From: Nothopassalora personata
Taxonomy: Eukaryota; Ascomycota; Dothideomycetes; Mycosphaerellales; Mycosphaerellaceae
Length of the DNA: 64,000 nucleotides
Direction of reading: 5' to 3'
Assembly: GCA_033816765.1 (NCBI GenBank)
Contig: CM066293.1
Span: 3,348,001-3,412,000 of the forward strand
In this document: positions 44,685 to 57,684 of the stretch, one piece after another
Numbering within the stretch: the stretch's first letter is position 1
How the letters are laid out: each line of letters starts with the position of its first letter
The notes under the pieces: generated by a model
What the model was told of the DNA's origin: nothing
Databases searched by the model: none
The model's input: only the letters and a program-made list of their open reading frames with translations
Made by a program: the position numbers and the translations under genes

Positions 44685-47500
44685 CTATATACTAAAGCCC
44701 TCGTAATTAGGTAGAAGAATAGATATAGCCTACCTATTAAAATCCTCGCTAATACGCCTATTAATAACTACTTCTTAGGTGTAAACTACACTAGCCTTAA
44801 TATAGAGAGCTAGCTTAGTTCAATTACTAACCTAAAGTTAATAGTAGTTTCGAGCTATCCAATTAGTTAATAGTAAAAGCTACTATAACCGCTATAACTT
44901 TAAGAGACTAGGTTTAATCTACTAAGAATCTATTAACTAATAAGAGCGTAGAGAACTCTAATAATAATACGGTTTATCCCTCTAATAGTAATATATCTAT
45001 ATACTATAGTAGTAGATAATAGATACTCTTATAGTAGAATATTATAAAGAGCTAAAGAATACTATAGAGTTCTATCTATTTACCTTCGTACCGCCTAAGT
45101 TATTAAGTAATGTCTCTTTCCTAATCTTTCCCTTAGATCTATCTACCTTAGATCTACCTACTAATTTAGTAGTTATAGATAATAGTAGGAGGCTTCGTAC
45201 TACCTACTTCTACTATACTCTATATAATATCATAGTTACTAACGTTATTATTAGCTAGATAATAGGTACTTACTAACGACTAGTAATAAGTCCTAACCGT
45301 AAAGAACTTACTACTACTACTTCTAAGTATCGAGATAATCTCTCTCCTAAACCTATAAACCTTCGAGCCGCGCTTAAGTATCTATACGCTAAATAATAGC
45401 GAGATGCTATAGCTAAGAAATTCGATAAAGGACTCTCTACTAGTACCTTTAGATAGATAACTAAGAAAGAAAGAGAGGATAATACTAAAGATAAGGATCT
45501 ATAGCTAGTACTACCTCTTAGGTAGGTCTATAAATATAAGCTAGATAAGTACGATATACTAAAGAGCTATAAAGTACGGTTATACGTAAGAGGAGATCTA
45601 TAATGTATCTATTTAGACACATACGCTACTATACTACTAGTAAGTATATTTTACCTCTACTATACTATACCTACGAGCTTCGATCTAGAAGCTAAGTAAT
45701 TTAACATAGTAAATACCTTCCTAAATTTAGATCTACTATATACTTTATACCTTTAGCCGCCTACTAGTATCGACCGCCCTAGTAATAGACATGTACTTAA
45801 ACTAGTTAAGGCCCTATATAGATTAAAGGAGTCTCCTCTACTATAGTATAACTCCCTTACTAATATACTAGTATCCCTAGGACTAGGTCTCCTCTTAGAC
45901 TCTAAGTGTATCTACTATAATAATAAGGTTATATTCTTCTTCTACGTAGATAAGTATTCTTCTTCTACGTAGATAACCTAGTTATACTCTACTATCGTAA
46001 GTGTAAGGTCTATACTACTTATATTAAATAAAGGCTACTTACTATATATAAGATATGTAAGCTTAGTAACCTCTCCTAGTTTATAGGTATTAAGGTAATA
46101 CGAGATAGGCAAAATAGATTATTATAGCTATCTTAAGAGAACTATATTAAGAAGTTAGCTACTAATTTCAGCATATCTACTAAAGTACGTAAGATAATAG
46201 TACTAGTATATTAACACGCGGATTAGGAAGTCCTAGAGGGTTACGTACTATTACGGTCCGGTACGATCGTATACGTAGAGGAACTTTATTAGACGAGTAG
46301 ACGAGTAGACGAGCAGTCAAGTAGACGAGTAGACGAGTAGACGAGTAGACGAGTAGTCGAGCAGTCGAGTACGGTCTAATTAGTTACGCTAAGACATAGC
46401 ACTATATAGACGACGCTTCTTTACGAGTAGATAGGAGCTTCGTGCTTAACTTATTTTAAGTATATACTATATACTATTTAGGACTACTACCTTTATAACT
46501 AATTAAGACATCCCTACAAAGATCTAAGCCCGAGTTATAATAACGTACAGCGGTTCCTAACACGTACTAGTAGTAATATCTATACTTACGTACTTATAGC
46601 GTATTAGATCCCTTAACTTTATTACTATATATACTCGTCCTAATATAACCTTCGCCTTTCCTATACTCTCGTAGTATCTAACTAAGCTAACTAAGGTCTA
46701 CCTTAAGCTTATAGATTAGTACCTACGTTACATTCTAGAGACTAAGAACCTATACCTTATATATAGTACTAGTAAGTACAATACTGTCCTATATAGTTAA
46801 CCTAAGTACCTTAGTTAATACTATAAATTCTTTAGAGCCTTAGACACGTTCTATAGGATAAATATAGATAGGACTACCTTATCTAGATAGGTATTTGTAC
46901 TCTTTAGTAGACTAATAGACTATAAAGTGACTAAGTAAGTTACGATTATTGAGTCCTTACTAAAGTAGAGCTACTAGGACTCTTATAAGCGATATCTAAA
47001 CTTATATAATAGGATAGAATCTTTACTAAGATATACCTTTAGTTTAACTAGCGTACCTCTCTATATTATAATAACATATAGACTATTAGACTTATTAACT
47101 AATACGACTAGAAGCTTAATACTAAGCTCCGCTGTATTAATATCTACTTCTACTAGCTCTACTAACGAGACTAACGAGGAGATATTAAGAACCGGTATCT
47201 TAATACTTATAATATACCTATAGATAGACTTACTAAGCTACTTACGCCTTAGAAGTATAAACGCTTCTTATAGCTATTTAATCTAGTTAAAGAGATAGTA
47301 GATCTACGTACCTTACTATAGCTATCTACTAATAAGGTACATACTAGTACTATCTATACTACCTATAGTAATAGCGTAATAAACGCCTAAGGAATGCTAT
47401 AATAGTAGTAATTTATATAGATATAGACGTATATAAAGGCACTAGTAGCTACTAATACTAAAGTATAGTCTTTATTCTTTACGTACTATATAAGATTACG
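44685..47500 (+). pseudogene. Copia pol remnant (integrase end, RT, RNase H)
   Basis: A Ty1/Copia-type pol fragment, the target of Gypsy-B copy 1. RT is recognisable from YKVRLYVRGDL-CIYLDTYA (about 45570) through FDLEAK-FNIVNTFLNLDLLYTLYL, then LKLVKALYRLKESPLL-YNSLTN and VIFFFYVDKY, normally YVDD. RNase H ends near 46790-46960 (YKFFRALDTFYRINIDRTTL, then VFVLFSRLIDYKVTKQVT). The order RT after integrase is that of Copia. The 5' half lies left of the window or is lost. Heavy RIP. Confidence 0.78.
46291..46370 (+). repeat. 8-bp minisatellite in the Copia remnant
   Basis: About ten units of GTAGACGA or close variants (GCAGTCGA, GTAGTCGA) lie in tandem between RT and RNase H. The length is not a multiple of three, so it would shift the frame; it probably expanded after inactivation. 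Confidence 0.85.
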
Positions 47501-48290
47501 TAACTATTTATATACCGCTCCCGGACCGCTAAATTGAACATTAGTAGTAGGACTATATATGTTATATAAAAAGAGACCTTCTTTTTCTTAATAACTACCT
47601 TACCTTACTCTTTATTATAGATTCGAATAGCTTATTACTAAAATGTTACTAACTTTGTAGTCTATAATAAAACTTATAATAGAGCTTAAATAAGATATAG
47701 TAAAAGGGCCCTAACGTTACTACGATAGGTGATAGGAGGCATAGCGTATAGAGAGTTATACGATTATTAGCTCATTTACCTATAATTAGTATTTTAATAA
47801 GGCTTAAAGCTTAAGATCTATTTACTACTAACTAGTTACGTAATAAGATTATTCATTTACTTATACCTATTCTTTTTAAGTATATATAGTCTTAGATAGA
47901 CATATGTAATATATAGTCTACTTTAAACCAGTCCTTTAACTAACTAATATATAAGCCTAAGTTAATAATTTAACTAAATAATAAACTTACTACCTAATAC
48001 CTATAACGCAATAAGATTACCCTATAGTAGCTATACTTATTTAGCCGTAGCCGGGCCTATTTAACTAAAAAGGCTCTAATTAGTTACTAGGTATTAGCTT
48101 AATCTAATCTATAATACTCGTCGTCTTAAGTTAGCGTAAACTATCGATAACTTTAGAGAAATAATAGTACGGTCTTATTCTACCTATCGGGCGTATTCGC
48201 GGGTATATAAGGTACGCGTATATTCGGGCGGCATAATAAGTATATTCGTTATAATATCCGTTATAATATCAAGGTATTACGTTCTAAGTT
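47501..48290. other. AT-rich stretch, probable Copia 3' end and LTR remnant of Gypsy-A copy 5
   Basis: No gene is seen. The part at 47785-47905 (ending CTTATACCTATTCTTTTTAAG and TATATATAGTCTTAGATA) recurs in direct orientation at 61195-61310. Because these two places lie at the outer parts of Gypsy-A copy 5, they may be the U3 ends of its two LTRs. No R/U5 match is found on the left, so this stays tentative. Confidence 0.4.
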
Positions 48291-48309
48291 TAATTACCTA
48301 ATTAGTAAA

Positions 48310-48580
48310 AGAAGAAACTATAGCGGTAGATTAAAGAAGCTTATAACGCTTAAGAGCGTACTCGTAAGGGCCTAAATATTATATATATAAAGGAAGAACG
48401 GTTACGTAGGTAGATAGAACTCGTAGATTAGAGAGCTAACGAGGCTATTACGGTAGAGTTAGTAAACCTATTAGAGCTAGAGTAGGAGGAGTTAATAGAC
48501 TTCTACTTAGCTTCTAATACTTAGGAACTTCTAGTCGACTAAGGTTATAATATCTCCTCTAACTTCTAGTTATATAGTCC
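48310..48580 (+). pseudogene. antisense coiled-coil frame of Gypsy-A copy 5 (diverged)
   Basis: The frame reads NIIYIKEERLRR-IELVD-RANEAITVELVNLLELE-EELIDFYLASN, dashes being TAG. It parallels IRLRKQLRLAKRRTDNAV.KELEELEEEEAREELAS of the frame at 4703-5257 while differing at most residues. This suggests the reading frame, not just the DNA, was kept over time. Position and direction match the other copies. Confidence 0.6.
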
Positions 48581-48639
48581 TCCTTCTCTTTAGGGCTCCT
48601 CTAGCGCTAGAAATACTCTATTATAAGTAGCCGGTAGTT

Positions 48640-51600
48640 CTTAAGGTCTCTTTCTAGTTCCTAAGTATTTTCTAACTCATCGTACCTTTCTATTTAATAA
48701 GGTATTGCTAACCTCTCTTACCTAGGATCCTTTTAACTTTAAATTCATTTTCTACTTCTAGCTTAAAATAGAAGATCTCTTAGTAGGGTGTTTTAGCGTC
48801 CGCGGGTTCTAACTAAGAGATATAGAAGGCTAGATAGATTTACACGTTAGGTAGTAGTCGTAGGCGGTAATTAAGGAGTCCTATAACTTTATTAATGAAA
48901 AATAGTCCGACTTTTACGTAATCTAGTTTCTTAGTCTTTCTCCTTATTCTAAAATTCTTTGTAAGGAGATAGACCCTATCCCCCTCTTTTAGTAGAGGTG
49001 CTATTTTTCTTATGTCTTACTATTATTTAGACAGTTTTCGTTATATATCTTCGATTACTTTACGTGTTTCTTTATATACTTTCTTAAGTGTATCCGTTAT
49101 TACAATTACTCTTTTAGCCTATAGGTAGGATCTAGGTGTTTTAAATAGGTTAGGATCTTTACTAAAGTTTATGTAAGATAGTATCGTTAAAGTTATCTCT
49201 AATTTATAGTTATTTAGTATAACCTACGCTATTAGTAAATATTATTAGTATTATTCTAGCGTTTCATTTATCCTTTTAGTTTACCTATCTATTTCTAGAT
49301 AGAACGCTATTAATAGCTTATATTTAATTCCGATCGTCGCTAGAAATGTTTTCTAGTAGTCTAATATAAATAACTTATCTCTATCCGTTGTAAACGCTTA
49401 ACGGAATCCGTAGTATAGGATAAGTCTATCTAGTACGAGGTATCTAAGCTACTTAATATTATATATTTCTGATATAGGAATAAAGTATACGTATTTCGTA
49501 AGTCTATTAACTATAAGTAGTATTATGTTATATAATTGTTTCGTAACTTAATTCTATAATAGTAGGATTTTGATTATAAAGTCTATTATAACTTTGTTCT
49601 ATAGTTTTATTAGTAGTATCCTAGACCATAGATAACCGTATATAGCGTATCTAGCGTATCTTGTAGCCTTCTCTTATTAGTAGTATATGTATTATTTAAT
49701 GTAACGTAGTACCTTTAGTATTATCCATAGGAATAAGAAGCTACGTTATATTAGATCTATTCTCTTTAAAGTTCTAGGGTATCTATAAGCTAGTCCGTCG
49801 TAATATCGTCGTATATATTCTTCTATCTAATTCTTTAGTACTTAGTATTCTCCTTACGATATAGGAAATTACTCGTCCTTATTACTAAGTATTTATACGA
49901 TGTTATTAAATTCTTTTATATTTATACTAAGACTTCTAGCGAGGTTTATCTTTAGTATTTTATATTACACTAGTTCTTTTCCTTCTATATAGTTGCTTCT
50001 TTAGCTTAGCGCGTTAGCGTAGCTATTCTCTATTGCTAGTATATATTTAATTTTAATCTTATATTAGCTAAATAGCTCCGACTAGCGGGCTTACCTTCGG
50101 GTAAGTTCTTTCGTCGTCGTAAAGTACGTAAGATTCTTATACTTAGAAAGAATTATTAACTTTAGTAGGTCCTCGATATATACTCTTTAATATTATATAG
50201 TAGTAATAATAGCTAGAAGCTCTTTATTATAGATGTTATAATTCTATTCCGCTATAGTTATTTCCCGGAAATAATAGGCTACTAGGTGTCTCTACCTATA
50301 TTATATCTATATTAGACATACGTCTATTACTATATTAGACGTATCGGTCTTAAGATAGACTTCCTTACTACTATTAAACAGTTAAAGTATAGGGGCTAAA
50401 GCGTATTCTTCTTTAAGTTTCTTAAACGCTTAAATCTATTCCTTTCCCTATTTCTAGTTAACCTCTTTTCTCGTAAGTGTCGTTATTAGTACTAACATTT
50501 TCAAATAGTCCTTAATAAATCCCCGGTTATAGTTTACTAGTCTAAGGAATGATTATACGTCCTTAACTATTTTTAGTTCTAGCTATTCTCTAATTAACTA
50601 TATTTTCGTAGGGTTAATTGTTAGCCCTGTTATACTAATACTACAGCCTTCAAATTTAAATTCTTTCTTATAGAATTTATACTTCTTAGGTACCATCTTA
50701 AATACTAAACGTATAAGCTATTTAAATACGTCCTAGACCTATCTTATATATTCCTAAAGTTATTCTTTTTATAGACTAGTATATTGTCTATATATATAAT
50801 AACGTATACGTTAAGTAGGTCTCTAAGTGTCTCATTAATAAGGTCCTAATAGGATACGGGTACGTTACTTAATTCTATTAGTATAACTAAGAATGTATAG
50901 AGTCCGTATCTTATCCTAAAAGTAGTGTTTTACTCTTCTTCTTCTACTATTTATATAGTATAGAATGTATCTCGTAGGTTAATTTTCATATACTCGTCTA
51001 ATCTAGTTAATTAATCTTATACTTCTTTAATATTAGGTAGCGGGTATTAGTTCTATAGTCTTATATAAGTTGTAACTTCCTATTTACTTTTAGAACAAAT
51101 ATATATTAAGATCCTACGCTCAAGGTAGATCTTCTTATCTATCTCTTAGCTAGCTTCTCCTTTAACTATTCCCGTACGGTCTATAGCTCTTTCTTAGACA
51201 TTTAATATAGATGTCCCTATAAAGGTTTTTTCCTAGCTAAATATTAATCTTATAATCCTATAGGCAGTACTTAGGTAAGGTAGTTTACCTCTTTCCTCTT
51301 TAAAGAGTCGTAACTACTTATAATACTCCTTAGGGATACTTAACTCTAAGATATTAGTATCCTTTAATAGTACCTTACTTCTATTACTTCTAGTAACTTT
51401 ATAACCCGGCGGCCCTATACTAGTATCTATTCGGTCGAAGGTAGTTTTTCTATCCTTCTAGTTAGTATAAGCTACATCTAGTTTAGCTATTTCCTTATCT
51501 TATCCACTAGTAAACGCTACTACTACGTAGGCTAAATGTTAATAACGTAATCGCATTCCCTAAATATAAGTACTCCTTCTCTCTAGTTTATTACTCGATT

Positions 51601-51690
51601 ATACTTTCTTAACTAAGGTATACCTAGTACGATATTATAACTAGCTATATTAATAACATCTAAGATAATATTCTTATAGTACCGTTAGAT
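48640..51690 (-). pseudogene. Gypsy-A copy 5 pol
   Basis: Minus-strand pol, homologous to 5430-8560 of copy 2: chromodomain at about 48640-48790, integrase to about 49700, RNase H and RT to about 51150, protease linker to the insertion point of copy 4. The RT motif region near 50780-50800 is eroded (catalytic Tyr-Ile-Asp-Asp not intact). Very dense TAG/TAA codons and several indels. Confidence 0.75.
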
Positions 51691-51695
51691 AGCTA

Positions 51696-52099
51696 TGTTA
51701 CGGAATGATTCCTATAGACCCTAGAATTATGACGATAAGACAAACACGTGACTTATCCTACCTAAGCGCTTAGACTTAGAGCGATTAGACTACTTATGCT
51801 TAGACTGATTAGACTGCTTATACTTAGACTAATTAGACTGATTACTAAGATCTACGAATCTCCTTTGTATTTAGGAACGCTAAGAACCCCCTATAGTTTC
51901 GAGGCGTTTAACTCACTGTTCAATATTACTATTTAGAATATACTACAACCTAACCTCTGCCTTAATGCTGCTTAGTCTTTATAAGACAAGACAGCTACTG
52001 CTTTATTACTCTCCCTCGACTTCCTATCGGCCCGAGAACAAACCCGATTGAGCTTATCTTCTTAACTTGTAATATCATTAGGTTATACTAAACCTAATA
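51696..52099 (+). repeat. 5' LTR of Gypsy-A copy 4 (beta type)
   Basis: A 404-bp LTR from TGTTACGGAATGATTCC to AAACCTAATA with CACGTG and U3 direct repeats near the start. The segment GGCGTTTAA at 51903-51911 is the exact reverse complement of TTAAACGCC in the presumed primer site. Confidence 0.94.
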
Positions 52100-52112
52100 G
52101 CTTTAAACGCCC
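52100..52112 (+). promoter_or_regulatory. presumed primer-binding site, possibly self-priming
   Basis: Directly after the LTR stands GCTTTAAACGCCC, also found after the LTRs of copies 2, 3 and 5. It does not begin TGG as for a tRNA 3' end. Nine bases (52103-52111) pair exactly with LTR bases 51903-51911, which lie about 35 bp after a TATA-like TTTGTATTTAGG. This is the layout of Tf1-type self-priming, where the RNA 5' end pairs with the primer site. Confidence 0.5.
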
Positions 52113-52119
52113 TCTACGA

Positions 52120-54150
52120 TAGGAGACCGATAGAGTAAACGGGGAACACCCGCCCCTAGTAAAGTAAGTAGAGCCCGACGACCTTAGACCGCGAACGATG
52201 CTATTAATGCCTTAGCTACTTATATAGGTAACGATACCCTTAAGGTTAGTAAGCTAGAATACTACTATAGCGACCGAGATAAGTTCGATACTTAGGTCTC
52301 TTAGATAGACATGTACTTCTTATTTAACTCTATGCCTAAGAACCTTAAGCCTATCTTTACTACTACCTTCTTAAGAGGACGAGCATAGCATTAAGTTAAA
52401 CCATTCCTTAGGAAATACCTAGATAGTAACGGAGAAGACAATGCCGACGGAATCTTTAGGTTATACAACCATCTTAAGCATGCTATAAAGAGCGTCTTTA
52501 GTGTCTCTAATGAGATTGCTACTACCGTTCGCATTATTTAGCATTTAACCTAGAAGACATCTACTGCCGAATATGCTACTAAATTCTAGGAATACGCGTA
52601 ACTTACCGATTAGGACAACGAAGCCCTTTAAGTTATATACCGAAGAGGACTAAAGGAGCATATTAAGGATAAGTTAATAAGGGACGGTCGGAAGATCGAT
52701 AGCTTAGGCGACCTCGTTAGAGTTATAATTAATCTTAACGACAAGCTCTACGAGAGAGCTATAGAACGACGATACGACTCTAAAGTATCCGGAAAGGCTA
52801 GATATACACTAGGCTACGACAACCGTAATAGAGGCTTCTACGATAACTATAACAATAAGCCTAGGGACAAACCGTACTACGGACTATAGCTAATAGAACT
52901 CGACGTTACCGAGAAAGGTCGTAAGATTAGGAACAGTAACGGGAATAGAGCATCCCGGAGTTCGAAAGAAACACGAACTTACTACGGATGTAGCAAACCT
53001 AGCTACCTAGCAAGGGACTGCCGCGGTAAGAATATAGTACGCCGCGAATAGTTTAACATAATGCAACCCCGAACTAGTAAATCTAAGAGTAGCGTTAGAT
53101 CTTAAGGAGATACCGACTATACTTAGAGAGTAGGGGAGAGAGCTAGTAATAGAAGTACGACGCCTCTCATAGACCCCTTAGAAGGGCGAGGAGGATACTA
53201 TAGGTAACAAATAGTAGTTATTCCATTTAATGCAAAGAACTAACTACGATAGTTTAATATAATAATACGAAGAGTCGACTACGAGATCGAATCCGAGTCT
53301 CGAAATAGTTATAGAAGCCTTTATTAGCGATTCTGTTACTAAGACTCGTATTAAGTTTACTACGCCGCGAAGTTAGGCGTAGGGTATTAGCCTTAGTAAC
53401 CGAGAGGAACCCTAGGAGCGACGTATAGGCAAAACGCTACGCTCCGAGAAGTGGACATCGACGAATCCTACTTTAATAACGATGGAAGCGATAAAGAAAA
53501 CTAAGACCTAGGATGGAACGGATTATAGTTACCGGAACCATAGGAAGAAAGTTAAGAAACTACCGGGCTAGATACTATCGAAGAAGATTAGGAACCGGAA
53601 GAATTAAGCGAAGAAGATTCCTCCGAAGGAGAAGAGAGCGATACTAACGACGATAACGAACAACTAACCTTTACGATTAATGCACCTAAGAAATTATATA
53701 ACATAATCGTATACCTATAAAGAAGGCACGAGAAATTCCTACCTAAGATAGGCGGACGAAGGATACTACACTCTATTAAGTTTAATAAGACACTCGACAC
53801 CCTACGAGGTATAGCCTAGGGATACCTACTTATAGAAACAACCGAGAATCTAGTAACTGCTATTATAGAACGACTACCGATAGGAAGCCGAATAATAGGA
53901 ACCGGATATCTTATACCGTTAGGAACATTTATATCGAATAAATTACGTAATGTAGTGTAACACGCACGCGTACTCTACTTAGAAACGTAGAAGATCTAGG
54001 AACGTTACCGAATATAGGTATAGATATAGAAAGGCTCGCGCTAGGTTTAAGCGGAGGCCTCGAGATACGAAGTACGACGTTCTACATACAAATAGAGAAA
54101 AGGATTAACTCCCTAGGAATAAGCGGCCGAAGGGAGTTATATAATATAGA
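52120..54150 (+). pseudogene. Gypsy-A copy 4 gag
   Basis: Readable from about 52140 (KRGTPAPSKVSRARRP) through NALATYIGNDTLKVSKLEYY, a capsid-like core (LRGRA-H-VKPFLRKYL; dashes are TAG) and a knuckle at about 52980-53025 (YYGCSKPSYLARDCRGKN; first Cys and the His replaced by Tyr). An acidic region (SEEDSSEGEESDTNDDNEQ) lies near 53610. Few stops compared with other copies. The minus-strand open frame at 53588-53800 is its complement. Confidence 0.83.
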
Positions 54151-54178
54151 AAAGGCTTAAGCATTACTAACGACAATA

Positions 54179-57100
54179 GTGTTTCGAACTAAGATTATCG
54201 TTAACGGGTACAAGATAGATGCTATAATAGATTCCGTAGTAAGCGGGAACTTTACCTCCGAATCATTTATTACAAGATATAGGATCGCTACCTATAAGAA
54301 GAAAGAGGGTTATAAATTAATCGCGGTAGACAGATTATCCTTACCTAGTGTAGAGCGCGAGACGATACCGCTACTACTTGCTATCTAACGGTACTACGAG
54401 GAGATTATCTTAAATATTACTAACATAGCTAGTTATAACATCGTACTAGGTATGCCTTAGTTAAGAAAGTATAACCTAGTAATCGACTAGAGAAGAGGAG
54501 TGTTTACATTTAGGGAATGCGACTACGTTATCGACATTTAGCCTACGTAGCGGTAGCGTTCGCTAGTAGATAAGGTAAAGAGACAGCTAAATAGGATATA
54601 GCTTACGCCGAATAGAAGGATAGAAGAACTACCTTCGACCGGGATAGACACTAGCGTAGGGCCGCCGGGTTACGAAGTTACTAGTAGTAATAGAAGTAAC
54701 GTACTATCGAAGGATACGAACATCTTAGAGTTAAGTATTCCTAAAGAGTATCGTAAGTAGTCGCAACTCTTTAAAGAGGAAAGAGGTAAGGATACCTTAC
54801 CTAAGTACTAACTATAGGATTATAAGATAAACATTTAGCTAGGGAAAGAGCCTCTATAGGGACTCCTATATTAAATGTCTAAGAAAGAGCTATAGACCCT
54901 ACGAGAATAGCTAAAGGAGAAGCTAGCTAAAGGATAGATAAGAAAATCTACCTTAAGTGTAGGAACTCTATATATGTTCGTTCTAAAAGCAAACGGGAAG
55001 TTGCAACTTGTATAAGACTATAGGAAGTTAAACGAGATTACGATTAAGAACCGATACCCGCTACCTAATATCGAAGAAGTATAAGATAGATTAACCGGAT
55101 TAGACTAGTACATAAAGATTAACCTACGAGATGCCTTCTACGCTATACGGATAGCGGAAGGAGAAGAATAGAAAATCGCTTTTAGAATAAGATACGGACT
55201 TTACGAATTCTTAGTTATGCTAATAGGATTAACTAACGCACCCGCATCCTATTAGGACCTTATTAACGAGACACTTAGAGACCTACTCGATGTATACGTT
55301 ATCTCTTATATAGACGATATATTAATCTATACGAACGAATCCCTTTAGAATTATATAAAAGAAGTCTAGGACGTATTCGAGCGACTTACGCGTTTAGGAT
55401 TCAAGACAGTACCCGAGAAATGCGAATTCTATAAGAAAGAAGTTAAATTCTTAGGCTTTATTATTAGCACTATAGGGTCAACGATCGACCCTGCGAAAAC
55501 ACAGTTAATTAGAGAATAGCTAGAACTAAAAACAGTTAAGGACGTATAATTATTCCTTAGACTAGCGAACTACAACCGGAAATTTATTAAGGACTACGTA
55601 AAGATAGTACTACTAATAATAATGCTTACGAGAAAAAGACGTTACCTAGAAATAGGGAAAGGAACAGATTGAAGCATTTAAGAAACTTAAGGAATAATAC
55701 GCTTTAGTCCCTACGCTTCGACTATTCGATAGTAGTAAGGAAGTCTATATCGAGACCGATGCGTCTAATATAGTAATAGGCGCGTGTCTAACATAGACAT
55801 ACGACGGGTAGAGACACCTAGTAGCCTATTACTCCCGGAAAATGACTATAGCGGAATAGAACTACGACATCTATAACAAAGAGCTTCTAGCTATTATTGC
55901 TACTATATAACATTAGAGAGTATATGTCGAGGGCCTACCGAAGTTAACGATTCTTTCTAACTATAAGAATCTTACGTACTTCACGACGACGAAGGAACTT
56001 ACCCGAAGGCAAGCCCGCTAGTCGGAGCTGCTAGGACAGTATAAGTTCGAAATTAAATATACTCTAGGAAGAGAGAACGGCCGCGCCGACGCGCTAAGCC
56101 GAAGAAGCGACTATATAGAAGGAAAGGAACTAGTGTAACATAAAGTACTAAAGACGAACCCCGACGGAAGTCTTAGCGCTAACATAAGAGAATTTAATAA
56201 CATCGTACGGATATTAGGCGATAAGGACGAACAATTCCCTATATCGTAAGAAAAATACTAAGTACTAAAGGATCGAGAAGAAGAATACATACGATAACAT
56301 TACGACGGACTAACTTATAGACACCCTAGAACTTTAAAGACAATAGACCTAATATAACGCAGTTTCTTATTTCTATAGATAAGACTTAAGGTGTTACGCT
56401 ACATTAAACAATACGTATACTACTAACGAAACAAGGCTACGAGACATATAAAATACGGTTACCTATAGTTTAGGGCACTACCGACAAAACCATAGGACGA
56501 AGTTATAATAGACTTTATTACGAAACTCCTACCGTTAAGAGACTAAGTTACGAAACAACTATACGACATAATACTAGTTATAGTTAATAGACTTATAAAA
56601 TACGCACACTTTATTCCTACATTAGAGACATATAATGTAGAGTAGCTCGGATACCTCGTACTAGATAGACTTATCCGGTACTACGGATTCCCTTAAGCGT
56701 TTATAACGGATAGAGATAAGTTATTTACATCGAACTACTAGAAGACGCTTATAGGAACGATCGGAATTAAACATAAGCTATTAAGAGCATATTATCCGGA
56801 GACAGACGGACAAACCGAAAGGATAAATTAAACACTCGAGCAATACCTACGACACTACATTAACTACGTATAGGACAACTAGGTTTTATTACTGCTAATA
56901 GCGCAGATTATACTAAATAACCATAAATTAGAGATAACTTTAACGACACCATTTTATGCAAACTTTAGAAAAGATCCTAACCTATTTAGAACACCTAGAT
57001 CTTACCTATAAGCCAAAAGAGCAATCGTGACGACGGAGACTCTTCAGGAAGTGTATAAAGAAACACGTAAGGCGATCGAAGATATATAATAAAAACTGTC

Positions 57101-57530
57101 TTAATAACGGTAGGATATAAGAAAAATAGCACCTTTACTAAAAGAGGGGAATAAGGTCTATCTCCTTACGAAAACCCTAAGAATAAGAAGATAGACTAAA
57201 TAACTAGATTACATTAAGGTCGGACTATTTTTCATCGACTAAGCTATAGGACTAGTTAACTACCGTCTACGGCTACCACCTAACGTAAGAATCTACCTAG
57301 TCTTCCATATCTCTAAGTTAGAACCCGTAGACGCTAAAACACCCTACTAGGAAAGCTTCTATTTCGAGCTAGAAGCAGAAAACGAATTTGAAGTCGAAAG
57401 AATCCTAGATAAGAAAGGTTAGCTATCGGATACCTTATTAAGTGGAAAGGATACGACGAATTAGAAAATACCTAGGAACTAAAACAAAACCTACAAAACT
57501 GTTAGTAAAAGATCCGACAATACTAAAAAT
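54179..57530 (+). pseudogene. Gypsy-A copy 4 pol (PR-RT-RH-IN-chromodomain)
   Basis: Protease lies at 54179-54388 (AIIDSVVSGNFTSESFI; Gly of DSG replaced by Val). RT has VISYIDDILIYT near 55305-55335. RNase H has YIETDASNIVIGACL near 55745. Integrase shows FITDRDKLFTSNY and ETDGQTERIN; the first catalytic Asp of the D-D-E triad appears as Asn (ILVIVNRLIKYAHF). The chromodomain near 57375-57475 has a 5-base insertion (TAGCTATCGGATACC for TAGCGATACC) that shifts the frame. Stops are RIP-type. Confidence 0.87.
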
Positions 57531-57577
57531 GGGTCCGCCGATATAACTAACGACAATCGATCTCTTGGCTAACGAGC

Positions 57578-57650
57578 GACTAGGGTAGGAATCGAACCTA
57601 CGACCTTAAGAGTGTAGATAGCTTACGCTCTACTACTAAGCTACCTAGCC
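57578..57650 (-). other. tRNA-like sequence in Gypsy-A copy 4
   Basis: Minus-strand, 73 nt, same fold and Pol III boxes as 1517-1589. The loop reads TATCTACAC, one C more than in copies 1 and 2, probably nearer the unmutated form. It lies between the chromodomain end and the antisense frame. Confidence 0.77.
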
Positions 57651-57684
57651 GATTAATAAGAATAGGGACGCGACTTACGAATAA

